A stretch of 7,197 nucleotides of DNA from Sedimenticola sp. (lineage in GTDB: Bacteria; Pseudomonadota; Gammaproteobacteria; Chromatiales; Chromatiaceae): assembly GCA_027041035.1 (NCBI GenBank), contig JALULB010000324.1, forward strand, positions 1 to 7,197. Direction: 5' to 3'. Below are positions 1 through 6,148 of the stretch, one piece after another. The first letter of the stretch is position 1, and each line of letters starts with the position of its first letter. A program made the position numbers and the translations under genes. The notes under the pieces were generated by a model. That model was not told where the DNA came from. It made no database searches and saw only the letters and a list, made by a program, of their open reading frames with translations.

Positions 1-4
1 CCAT
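1..4 (-). CDS. Start codon of a probable transposase gene (runs off the window)
   Basis: Only the start is visible. Read on the minus strand, an ATG at 4-2 is preceded six bases upstream by a strong Shine-Dalgarno, AGGAGG, at 16-11. The gene continues beyond position 1, so no protein family can be assigned. It is inferred to be a transposase because the DNA just upstream has features of an insertion-sequence end (stem-loop, TTGACA box) and interrupts a toxin gene. Another cargo gene is possible. Confidence 0.4.
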
Positions 5-115
5 CGGATTCCTCCTATGTCGTTAGCTTGGCGGCTCACGACTTGGAGTTTTTCCGATGGACTCCCGGATCTGTCAAACTTTTACTGTCTCCCCGGCAGA
101 GCCGGGGGATTACCC
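1..115 (-). mobile_element. Terminal segment of an insertion sequence that disrupts a PIN toxin gene
   Basis: The PIN-domain reading frame on the minus strand keeps good family resemblance down to about position 116-118, then ends within two codons in unrelated non-coding DNA. That DNA holds a 7-bp stem-loop (CCCCGGC, 91-97; GCCGGGG, 101-107; loop AGA), an exact TTGACA on the minus strand at 77-72, an inverted repeat CCATCGGA (1-8) / TCCGATGG (53-60), and a start codon with a strong ribosome binding site pointing out of the window. This is what the end of an insertion sequence looks like. The exact boundary (about 110-118) and the IS family cannot be fixed because the other end is not in the window. 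Confidence 0.55.
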
Positions 116-268
116 TTTGTATTCATCGAGCAGTTCCGCCGATAGCAGGTACAGGAGTTCGGCGCCGAGCATGGCATCGAGGATACGCACGACCGGCGTA
201 TCCCTGCCGGTTGAGATAAGGCCGGCAACCAACACATTGGTGTCGACGATGAAGGCAGGCGGAGTCAT
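110..268 (-). pseudogene. Truncated PIN-domain toxin (COG1569-like), N-terminal 52 codons only
   Basis: Translation from the ATG at 268-266 gives 52 residues and stops at TAA (112-110). It starts with a short strand ending IVDTNVLVAGLIS, in which Asp9 is the first conserved acid of the PIN ribonuclease site. It continues to LLSAELLDEY (residues 41-50), where Glu49 matches the next conserved acid. PIN toxins are usually about 130-150 residues, so the rest of the fold and the remaining catalytic acids are missing. The ATG overlaps the antitoxin stop (ATGA), the usual translational coupling of such pairs, so the start is well supported. The intact family member would be an RNase toxin; this remnant should be inactive. 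The frame ends at the apparent insertion-sequence boundary, so the rest of the gene probably lies beyond that element. Family assignment is fairly secure; the cause of truncation is inferred. Confidence 0.7.
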
Positions 269-501
269 TCCTCGCGCTGAGCACGAGTTTCGTTCACCGC
301 AAGATCAATCGCGTCACCTTCCGGAAGATCCGCGCGAGCACGTGCGCGAGCCACCAGTTCGCGGGCGCTCTCCTGGCCGCGAATGCCCCGCAAGCGCAGG
401 CTTTCCTCGATGATCGAAGCAATCGAACGCCCCTGGCGGGCGGCCGTCTCCTTCAAGGCGCGGTGCATGTCGTCACTCAGGCTGATCGTCAGGCGGCTCA
501 T
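265..501 (-). CDS. Ribbon-helix-helix (CopG/Arc-like) antitoxin of a PIN toxin
   Basis: The product has 78 residues. Residues 3-10 (RLTISLSD) look like the DNA-binding beta strand of a ribbon-helix-helix protein, followed by two helices (about 11-23 and 26-37, with the turn at RQGRS). The C-terminal tail, including DAIDLAVNETR (residues 63-73), resembles the toxin-binding tail of antitoxins paired with COG1569-type PIN toxins. Such antitoxins neutralise the toxin by binding it and repress their own promoter as dimers. The start is supported by a good Shine-Dalgarno (AAGGAGT) six bases upstream. The stop overlaps the toxin ATG by the four bases ATGA. Since the toxin is truncated, this is now effectively an orphan antitoxin, with no sign of damage in its own frame. 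Confidence 0.82.
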   Translation of the reverse strand: MSRLTISLSDDMHRALKETAARQGRSIASIIEESLRLRGIRGQESARELVARARARADLPEGDAIDLAVNETRAQREE

Positions 502-753
502 GATCTTACTCCTTCGGCATGTGACAGTTTAGCAGGGACGCATATTAGCCCGGAAAATGCATGAATTCGTGCGATGATCGCGCGGCATATTGATTTTACA
601 AGGCATTTCTGAAGGCGTCGCGTATTCACGATTACGCGCAACCGAAGAAAATTTCTTGTGGAATCAAGAGACAAGCGAGGGCGCGTGCAATTCGCGAGTT
701 TTCCGGGCTGGCACCAACACACCACCCAAGGGACAACGGTAATGCCGCGAGGT
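502..753 (-). other. Gap between ffh and the antitoxin gene; antitoxin leader and weak promoter
   Basis: No convincing gene is seen here; an overlapping frame on the minus strand has no family resemblance and an odd composition. The part nearest 501 carries the antitoxin Shine-Dalgarno. On the minus strand TAAAAT at 598-593 could be a -10 box, but no good -35 lies 16-18 bp upstream. A perfect odd palindrome AAGAAA-A-TTTCTT lies at 645-657. No clear intrinsic terminator follows ffh. In E. coli ffh is followed by rpsP, so this gap may mark where accessory DNA joined the chromosome; that is inference. Confidence 0.4.
619..638. promoter_or_regulatory. Inverted repeat CGCGTA-N8-TACGCG, possible antitoxin operator
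   Basis: The two 6-bp arms (619-624 and 633-638) are exact reverse complements with an 8-bp spacer. They lie just upstream of the only TAAAAT-like -10 box seen ahead of the antitoxin gene, where an autorepressing ribbon-helix-helix dimer could bind. The distance to the start codon (about 120 bp) is long and the promoter is weak, so this is a suggestion only. Confidence 0.25.
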
Positions 754-2133
754 TCAGAACGGCATGCCACCCCCGGGCGGCATGCCGCCACCGGGAAAGC
801 GGCCCTTCATGCCGCGCATCATGTTCATTATGCCCTTGCCTTTCATCTTCTTCATGACCTTCTGCATCTGGTTGAACTGCTTCAGCAGCTTGTTCACCTC
901 TTGCACATGCAGGCCCGCCCCCTTCGCGATGCGTCTTTTGCGCGAGCCCTTGATGATCGCCGGGAAACGGCGTTCCTGGGGTGTCATCGAGTTGATGATG
1001 CCGACCAGGCGGGCCATCTGCCGGTCGCCGACCTGGTTCTTCACCGCGTCCGGCACATCGTTCATGCCGGGCAGTTTCTCCATCATGCTGGCGACGCCGC
1101 CCATGTTCGCCATCTGCTCCATCTGCGATTTGAAGTCTTCCAGCGTGAAACCCTTGCCCTTGGCCATCTTCCTGGCCAGTTTCTCCGCCTCCTTCTGATC
1201 GACCTTGGACTGCACCTCTTCGACCAGCGACAACACGTCGCCCATGCCGAGAATGCGCGAGGCGACCCGGTCGGGATGGAAGGCCTCCAGCGCGTCGGTC
1301 TTCTCGCCGACGCCGAGGAACTTGATCGGCTTGCCGGTGATCTGGCGGATCGACAGCGCCGCGCCGCCGCGCGCGTCGCCATCGGTCTTGGTCAACACGA
1401 CACCGGTCAGCGGTAATGCCTCGTCGAAGGCGCGCGCGGTATTCGCGGCATCCTGACCGGTCATCGAATCGACGACGAACAGGGTTTCGACCGGATTCAC
1501 CGCCTTGTGCAGCGCCTTGATCTCATCCATCATCTCGTTGTCGATATGCAACCGGCCAGCGGTATCGACGATCAACACATCCTTGAACTGGCGACGCGCC
1601 GAATCCAGCGCGGCCTTGGCGATCTTCACCGGCTTCTGGCTGGCGTCGCTCGGGAAGAAGTCCGCGCCCACCTCGGCGGCGACCGTCTTCAACTGCTCGA
1701 TGGCCGCCGGACGATAGACATCGCAACTGACGACCATCACCGACTTCTTCATCTTCTGCTTCAGGAAGTTCGCCAACTTGGCCGTGCTGGTCGTCTTGCC
1801 CGAGCCTTGCAGGCCGGCCATCAGAATCACCGCCGGCGGCTGAGCGGCCAGGTTCAGCGATTCGTTGGCCTCGCCCATCACGCTGACCAACTCGTCGTTG
1901 ACGATCTTCACCAGCGCCTGTCCCGGCGACAGGCTGCCCAGGACATCCTTGCCCAGCGCTTTTTCTTGCACGTGTTCGATGAACTCACGCACCACCGGCA
2001 ATGCCACGTCGGCTTCGAGCAGGGCGCGGCGCACCTCGCGCAGCGTGTCCTTGACGTTGTCCTCGGTGATGCGTCCCTGCCCGCGCAGGTTCTTCAGGGT
2101 GGAATTGAGACGGTCGGCCAGATTGTCGAACAT
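754..2133 (-). CDS. ffh: Signal recognition particle protein Ffh (SRP54 GTPase)
   Basis: Ffh binds 4.5S RNA and the signal sequences of nascent inner membrane proteins, and delivers ribosomes to the receptor FtsY using GTP. The 459-residue product has the normal length and layout: a helical N domain (about 1-90), a G domain with P-loop GLQGSGKTT (107-115), DVYRPAA (138-144), DTAGR (190-194), TKTDGDARGG (248-257) and GVGEK (274-278), then a methionine-rich M domain (about 325-440) with the RNA-binding SRKRRIAKGAG (397-407). The tail is a glycine-proline-methionine repeat (GGGMPPGGGMPF). Every expected motif is present and the frame is intact. The start has a GAGGAG Shine-Dalgarno and follows a TATAAT box. 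It is transcribed away from ypjD, an arrangement also found in E. coli. The usual downstream neighbour rpsP is not in the window. Confidence 0.98.
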   Translation of the reverse strand: MFDNLADRLNSTLKNLRGQGRITEDNVKDTLREVRRALLEADVALPVVREFIEHVQEKALGKDVLGSLSPGQALVKIVNDELVSVMGEANESLNLAAQPPAVILMAGLQGSGKTTSTAKLANFLKQKMKKSVMVVSCDVYRPAAIEQLKTVAAEVGADFFPSDASQKPVKIAKAALDSARRQFKDVLIVDTAGRLHIDNEMMDEIKALHKAVNPVETLFVVDSMTGQDAANTARAFDEALPLTGVVLTKTDGDARGGAALSIRQITGKPIKFLGVGEKTDALEAFHPDRVASRILGMGDVLSLVEEVQSKVDQKEAEKLARKMAKGKGFTLEDFKSQMEQMANMGGVASMMEKLPGMNDVPDAVKNQVGDRQMARLVGIINSMTPQERRFPAIIKGSRKRRIAKGAGLHVQEVNKLLKQFNQMQKVMKKMKGKGIMNMMRGMKGRFPGGGMPPGGGMPF

Positions 2134-2159
2134 GGTGAGCTTCTCCTCTAACTAGACGC

Positions 2160-2165
2160 ATTATA
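2160..2165 (-). promoter_or_regulatory. Consensus -10 box (TATAAT) of the ffh promoter
   Basis: Read on the minus strand, an exact TATAAT lies 27 bases before the ffh start codon, giving a leader of roughly 20 nt that holds the GAGGAG ribosome binding site. No good -35 hexamer sits at 16-18 bp upstream, so recognition may rely on other contacts. Confidence 0.5.
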
Positions 2166-2191
2166 CTCGTCGATCAGGAAAATGGCGCTTT

Positions 2192-2220
2192 TTGCCAACG
2201 GGTATCTATGCGATTATTAG
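2192..2220 (+). promoter_or_regulatory. Sigma70-type promoter for ypjD, predicting a leaderless mRNA
   Basis: TTGCCA (2192-2197, five of six -35 bases) and TATTAG (2215-2220, four of six -10 bases) are 17 bp apart. Transcription would begin about 2226-2228, right at the ypjD ATG (2227). No Shine-Dalgarno is visible before that ATG, which fits a leaderless transcript. Confidence 0.4.
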
Positions 2221-2226
2221 CCCGCC

Positions 2227-3039
2227 ATGAACATGCAACCCATCGCGCTGCTCGGCGCCGGACTCTATCTGCTCGCCACGCTGTTTACCGGTCTCCGGTT
2301 TTTTTCCGAGAACTGGCGGCTGCGGCTGCCGCGCGGCGCGATCACCGGCGTGCTGGCGATCGGCCTGCTGACGCATGCGCTGCTGCTGTGGCACTTCACC
2401 CTCAACCAGCCGGGCTTGAACATCAGCCTGACCAGCGCGGCCTCGATGGTATCGTTCACGGTTGTCCTGATCATCGCATTGACGGCCTTGAAGCAGCCGG
2501 TGGAGAACCTCGGCCTGCTGTTGTTTCCACTGGCCGCGCTGGCGGTGCTGGCCGCGGTGTTCCGCCCGGGCGAGCATCTGTTGCCGGCCGGCAGCCCATG
2601 GGGACTGCGCCTGCACGTGGTGATCTCCATCGTCGCCTACGCGCTGTTCACGCTGGCCGCCGTACAGGCGTTGCTGCTGGCGATACAGAACGCCAAGCTG
2701 AAGGCACACCACCCCGGCGGCTTCATGCGCGCGCTGCCGCCGTTGCAGACGATGGAAGGCCTGCTGTTCAGCCTGATCCTGACGGGTTTCATCTTGCTCA
2801 CGGTGTCATTGTTCAGCGGCTTCATGTTCCTCGACGACATGTTCGCCCAGCATCTGGTACACAAGACCATACTGTCTTTGATCTCATGGGTCGTCTTCGC
2901 GGTACTCCTGTGGGGGCGTTTCGTGTTCGGCTGGCGTGGGCGCATCGCCATCCGCTGGACGCTGGTCGGCTTCACCATCCTGATGCTGGCCTATTTCGGC
3001 AGCAAGGCCGTGCTGGAGCTGCTCATCAAGCCGGCCTGA
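2227..3039 (+). CDS. ypjD: YpjD-type inner membrane protein, CcsA/CcmC-like cytochrome c assembly family
   Basis: The 270-residue product is strongly hydrophobic, with about eight membrane helices (roughly 5-22, 38-56, 68-87, 95-112, 128-152, 177-198, 213-231, 243-263). It matches the cytochrome c assembly (CcsA/CcmC/CcmF) superfamily as seen in YpjD. Residues 125-130 (WGLRLH) lead a helix with a conserved histidine (His130). A second histidine precedes a helix at VHKTILS (His212), followed by GWRGR (235-239) and the terminal LAYFGSK. CcsA/CcmC relatives handle heme in the inner membrane; the role of YpjD itself is unsettled, so heme handling here is inference. The divergent position next to ffh supports the identification. 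The first ATG is used; a second lies two codons on. No Shine-Dalgarno precedes either. It need not be linked to the cytochrome gene downstream, 335 bp away. Confidence 0.9.
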   Translation: MNMQPIALLGAGLYLLATLFTGLRFFSENWRLRLPRGAITGVLAIGLLTHALLLWHFTLNQPGLNISLTSAASMVSFTVVLIIALTALKQPVENLGLLLFPLAALAVLAAVFRPGEHLLPAGSPWGLRLHVVISIVAYALFTLAAVQALLLAIQNAKLKAHHPGGFMRALPPLQTMEGLLFSLILTGFILLTVSLFSGFMFLDDMFAQHLVHKTILSLISWVVFAVLLWGRFVFGWRGRIAIRWTLVGFTILMLAYFGSKAVLELLIKPA

Positions 3040-3374
3040 CCACCTTCCGGTTCGCACCCAAAAATCTCGGGTTCGAACGTATATTTCCGCACCAGGCATG
3101 CAGAAATTCGACGGATTCTTGACTCGGGTCAAGGTGGAGGCCGCGCCTTCTGCGACACTCTGTAATCGTGATCACATTCAGGTGGTTCACTGACGAGGGG
3201 GAGAGCTTGTATCGCTTGTGATCGTATTGTCAGGACCGGATCATCCGCTTCCTCCGCGCTTGGCCTGCGACCAGGCCGTCACCCGAGCAGAGCCGCAAGC
3301 ATGATCTCCCCGACAACGCCCTTGCAGGTTTTCAGGCCATCCACGCAGCGCGGCTATTCGAGAGGTACAAGAAC
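3040..3374 (+). other. Non-coding region upstream of the multiheme cytochrome gene
   Basis: No credible gene is seen in these 335 bases. There is no clear terminator after ypjD. The region holds a CRP-like palindrome (3161-3176), a 6-bp stem-loop (GGCCTG 3262-3267, CAGGCC 3272-3277, loop CGAC) without a T-run, and the cytochrome ribosome binding site GAGAGGT (3360-3366), eight bases before the ATG. No convincing -35/-10 pair was found. The length and these elements suggest a separately regulated promoter for the cytochrome. Confidence 0.5.
3161..3176 (+). promoter_or_regulatory. CRP/Vfr-like binding site upstream of the cytochrome gene
   Basis: TGTAATCGTGATCACA matches the CRP consensus TGTGA-N6-TCACA at nine of the ten half-site bases and is followed by TT, as in strong sites. 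It lies about 200 bp before the cytochrome start and 120 bp after ypjD. FNR-family sites share the layout, but their TTGAT-N4-ATCAA core is not met. Control of a respiratory gene by carbon status would be plausible. Confidence 0.4.
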
Positions 3375-5766
3375 ATGAAACGATTATTCTGGCTTATGCC
3401 GGTCCTGATATGGGGAATATCCGGGCTGGCGAACGCGGCCGCATCCGGCGGCAAGAGCGGGTGTCTTTCCTGCCATGACGGCATCGAGGACATTCGCGAC
3501 CAGGGCAGCGCCATGATGGCGATGATCAAGGCGATGGGCGCGTCCCATGGGGACAGCGCGGGCTGCGTCGTGTGTCATGGCGGTAACCCGCGGGCCATGA
3601 CCAAGGGAAGAAGCGCACTACGGCTCGCCGAAGGGACTGAAGGCAGCCAACGGGCCGCAGACCTTCTACCCCGACCCGGGCGCGATGGACATCAACAAGC
3701 ACACCTGCGCGCAGGGCGGCTGTCACCAGGGCTACCCGGAACGCCTCGAAAAGGCCTTGATGGCCACCGAGGCCGGCAAGATCCAGGGCAACCTGCATAC
3801 CTGGGGCGTCAAGGAGGTACAGAACCACAAGGTGCCGTGGGCCAATTATGACGTGAAGGACCTGGACGGTCCGGTACCCAGCGTCGGCACCGACGAGTAC
3901 AAGGCCTACATGAAGGACATGATGGCCGCGCACAAGGACCAGTTCCCGAAATCGATGAAGCAGATCCCGCAACCCAGCGTGGCCGCGATCGAGAAGGATC
4001 CAAAGCTGGCCGGCTTCACCTACCAGCGGCAGCAATGCCAGCGCTGCCATGTCGCCGTCAAGGGTCGCGAGAAACGCGGTGACTACCGCGGCCAGGGTTG
4101 CTCGGCCTGCCATATTCCGTATGGCAACGAAGGTCTCTACGAGGGCAACGACCCGACCATCGACAAGAAGCAGCACGGGCACATGCTGACCCACCAGATG
4201 CAGGCCACGCGTAAATCGGTGGTGAAGACATCACATGCCGAATACTCCGGCATCCCGGTGGAAACCTGCAACTCCTGTCACAACCGTGGCAAGCGCATCG
4301 GCGTGACCTATCAGGGCCTGATGGAGTTTCCGTATGGCTCGCCCTGGAATGCCAACGGCATGAAACAGCCGAAGCTGCACACCAAGAAGTATCTGTTCAT
4401 CTCCGACGACCTGCATCACCAGTACAACCAGAGCCGGCCGGGTAACCCGAAGGGCGGCATGTTGTGCCAGGATTGCCATACTTCCATCGACATGCATGGC
4501 GACGGCAACCTGCCGGGTACCACGCTGGCCCAGGTCGAGATCGAGTGCCAGGACTGCCACGGCACGCCGGAACAGTTCCCGTGGGAGCTGCCTCTCGGTT
4601 ACGGCGAAGAGTTCGCGAAAGACCTGAATGGCCCGGCTCGCGGCTTGTCGGAACAGCCCTTGCAGGAGACCATGAGCTTCGCCACCCTCTATCCGAAAGA
4701 GGACGGCTACCTGAAGACCACGCGCGGCAACCCGTTCGGCAACGTCGTCAAGAAAGGCAAGAAGGTGATGCTGCATTCCGCCACCGGCAACGACTTCGAG
4801 GTGCCGATCCTGAAGCAGATCAAGCTGGACGACAGTTGGGTCGACCAGGGCGCGATGGTCGCGATGAGCAAGGTCAAGAAGCACAACGAGAGCCTCGAGT
4901 GCTACGCCTGCCATTCGTCGTGGGTACCGCAGTGCTACGGCTGCCATGTCCAGGTCAACTACGGCAAGGACAAGAACGGCAAGCCCTACCACGACACCGA
5001 CTGGATCGCCTCCGGCAGCAAGCGTAATCCGGACGGCTCGACCGCCGAATCGCCGCTCGGCACCAAGGGCATCCAGAGCCCCGGCAAGGTGTTCGAGACC
5101 CGCTCCTACCTGCGTTGGGAGGATCCGGTGCTCGGCATCAACGGCGAGGGCCGCGTGACGCCGCTGATGCCGGGCTGCCAAGTGGTCTACACGGTCATCG
5201 ACCGCAACAACAAGGCGATCGCCCTGAACCAGGTCGCGCATTCCAAGGACGAACAGCGTGAACTGGGCCAGAAGCGCACGCCGCTGGGCATCGACATGGC
5301 GCCGGTGCAACCGCACTCGGCACAGCGCAAGGCGCGCACCTGCGAATCCTGCCACAACAACCCGAAGGCCATGGGTTACGGCATCGCCGGTGGCGTGTTC
5401 CAGACCCGCTATGTCGAGGACATCGTCGAGGATCTGATCGACCAGAAGACCGGCAAACCGATCCCGAAGCCGGGCAACTACAAGATCCAGGTCCCGAAGA
5501 TCGCCGACATGGACTTCGACTGGTCGACCATCATCAAGGATGGCCAACAGGTGCAGACCGTCGGCACCCACTGGCCGCTGTCTCGTTCGTTGCCGAAGGA
5601 GATGCGTGATGCCATGGAACGCACCGGCCTGTGCATGGGCTGCCATCGTGAAATGACGAACACCGAGCTGTGGGCCAAGGTCTCCACGCCCGGTCGTCTG
5701 AACGACCAGCAGCACATCGAGATGCTGAACAAGCTCCTGAAGAGCTACGCGGCCTCGAAGAAATAG
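3375..5766 (+). CDS. Secreted dodecaheme c-type cytochrome, interrupted by a one-base frameshift
   Basis: The frame from the ATG at 3375 (Shine-Dalgarno GAGAGGT) encodes a signal peptide (MKR, a hydrophobic core, cleavage near ANA-A at 19-22) and hemes 1-2: CLSCH (30-34) and CVVCH (64-68). After Lys77 one extra G in 3605-3607 shifts the frame. Removing it gives EEAHYGSPKG and an open frame to the TAA at 5764-5766, 796 residues in all. Further heme sites are CAQGGCH (111-117, CX4CH), CQRCH (221), CSACH (242), CNSCH (298), CQDCH (364 and 391), CYACH (509), CYGCH (520), CESCH (656) and CMGCH (753): twelve in total. Many other histidines could be axial ligands. There is no lipobox or C-terminal anchor, so a soluble periplasmic protein is expected. 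The segments CHGGNP and AHYG recall octaheme tetrathionate reductase-like cytochromes, but length and heme count differ. Substrate unknown. As sequenced, the uncorrected frame stops at 3851, and a downstream ATG (3685) lacks the signal peptide. Confidence 0.88.
3605..3607 (+). other. Frameshift site (extra G in a GGG run) in the cytochrome gene
   Basis: Upstream codons read ATG ACC AAG (3597-3605). Downstream heme-bearing codons read GAA GAA GCG CAC from 3607. One surplus G between them shifts the frame. Everything on both sides is intact, with no further stops in the corrected frame, so this is a single recent indel or a homopolymer sequencing error. Confidence 0.85.
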
Positions 5767-5775
5767 GCACCAACC

Positions 5776-5795
5776 GCCCGGGTGAAAACCCGGGC
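5776..5795 (+). repeat. Perfect 8-bp stem-loop with GAAA tetraloop after the cytochrome gene
   Basis: GCCCGGGT (5776-5783), loop GAAA, then ACCCGGGC (5788-5795). It starts ten bases after the stop codon. A GNRA loop makes it a very stable RNA hairpin. No T-run follows, so it more likely protects the mRNA 3' end or assists the next hairpin than terminates by itself. Confidence 0.6.
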
Positions 5796-5802
5796 TCCAC
5801 CT

Positions 5803-5831
5803 CGAAAGCCTCGCTCGTTGCGGGGCTTTCG
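5803..5831 (+). terminator. Intrinsic-terminator-like hairpin after the cytochrome gene
   Basis: CGAAAGCCTCGC (5803-5814), loop TCGTT, GCGGGGCTTTCG (5820-5831) form a 12-bp stem with one U-G pair. It has the AAAGCC...GGCTTT layout of many gammaproteobacterial terminators. The T tract is short (CTTTCGTGTGT), so termination may be partial. Confidence 0.65.
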
Positions 5832-5855
5832 TGTGTCACACCTCGCATTAACCCC

Positions 5856-6067
5856 AGGAGGCTGTCCGAGAATAGAAGCCGTAGCGAGGGGAAGCTGATT
5901 TGAGCGGGATTTCTCCCTGATTGGAGGCGAATAGTTGCGCTATTTAACGAGAATCAGGGGAGAATCCAGCCAAATTCAGCTTTTTCCGCACGCCTACAGG
6001 GATGTAGGTAGGTAGAGCAATGCAGGAGCAATTGCCGAGTAGGCTCTCTATTCTCGGACATCCTCCT
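5856..6067. mobile_element. MITE-like element, 212 bp, with 21-bp terminal inverted repeats
   Basis: The ends (5856-5876 and 6047-6067) are inverted repeats matching at 20 of 21 bases. The left begins AGGAGGCTGTCCGAG; the right, reverse-complemented, begins AGGAGGATGTCCGAG. Inside, arms 5892-5922 and 5952-5982 pair at 24 of 31 positions around a central AATAG-TTGCG-CTATT stem-loop (5930-5944, centre 5937), so a long cruciform or RNA hairpin is possible. A second small hairpin, CCTACA-GGGA-TGTAGG, lies at 5993-6008. There is no coding frame of note, so it is non-autonomous and would depend on a transposase elsewhere. No target-site duplication is evident. The parent IS family cannot be named from here. 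Confidence 0.7.
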
Positions 6068-6070
6068 AAC

Positions 6071-6108
6071 TTTCATGACGCGGGGTGGCGCCACCCCAGA
6101 TCATGAAA
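6071..6108. repeat. Long palindrome beside the MITE-like element
   Basis: TTTCATGA (6071-6078) pairs with TCATGAAA (6101-6108), and GGGGTGGC (6082-6089) with GCCACCCC (6090-6097), separated by a 3x3 internal loop (CGC / AGA). No T-run follows on either strand, so it is not a typical terminator. It lies 41-78 bp before the TPR gene start, so it could be an operator or a REP-like target into which the neighbouring element inserted. Confidence 0.55.
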
Positions 6109-6148
6109 AATCTATGACTTAGGTGTATTTTCACATTAATCTAACCGG

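Noticed and set aside
658..1416. Long plus-strand frames opposite ffh (also 1507-2151).
   Set aside because: They are shadows of the ffh coding strand in GC-rich DNA; the translations are histidine/leucine/arginine-rich with no domain.
3066..3086. A tRNA T-loop-like string (GGGTTCGAAC) after ypjD, suggesting a tRNA remnant or attachment site.
   Set aside because: The following bases do not pair to form a T stem, and no acceptor, D or anticodon arms are present.
2208..3122. A longer overlapping plus-strand frame covering ypjD.
   Set aside because: It is out of frame with the membrane protein, is arginine/alanine/histidine-rich and shows no domain; the ypjD frame has the family's helices and motifs.
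3605..3613. Programmed +1 frameshifting in the cytochrome gene.
   Set aside because: There is no stop codon, recognisable slippery site or stimulatory structure at the shift, unlike prfB. A single G indel or read error in GGG is simpler.
4231..5715. A 494-codon open frame on the minus strand opposite the cytochrome.
   Set aside because: It mirrors the codon pattern of the heme protein, is low in sense as a protein, and has no ribosome binding site or family resemblance. The plus-strand frame carries ten heme motifs in the downstream segment.
2227..5766. ypjD and the cytochrome as one cytochrome-assembly operon.
   Set aside because: A 335-bp gap with its own regulatory site and ribosome binding site separates them, and ypjD beside ffh is a conserved arrangement independent of any cytochrome.
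5851..6072. Target-site duplication flanking the MITE-like element.
   Set aside because: The bases outside the terminal repeats (CCCC on the left, AACTTT on the right) are not direct repeats.
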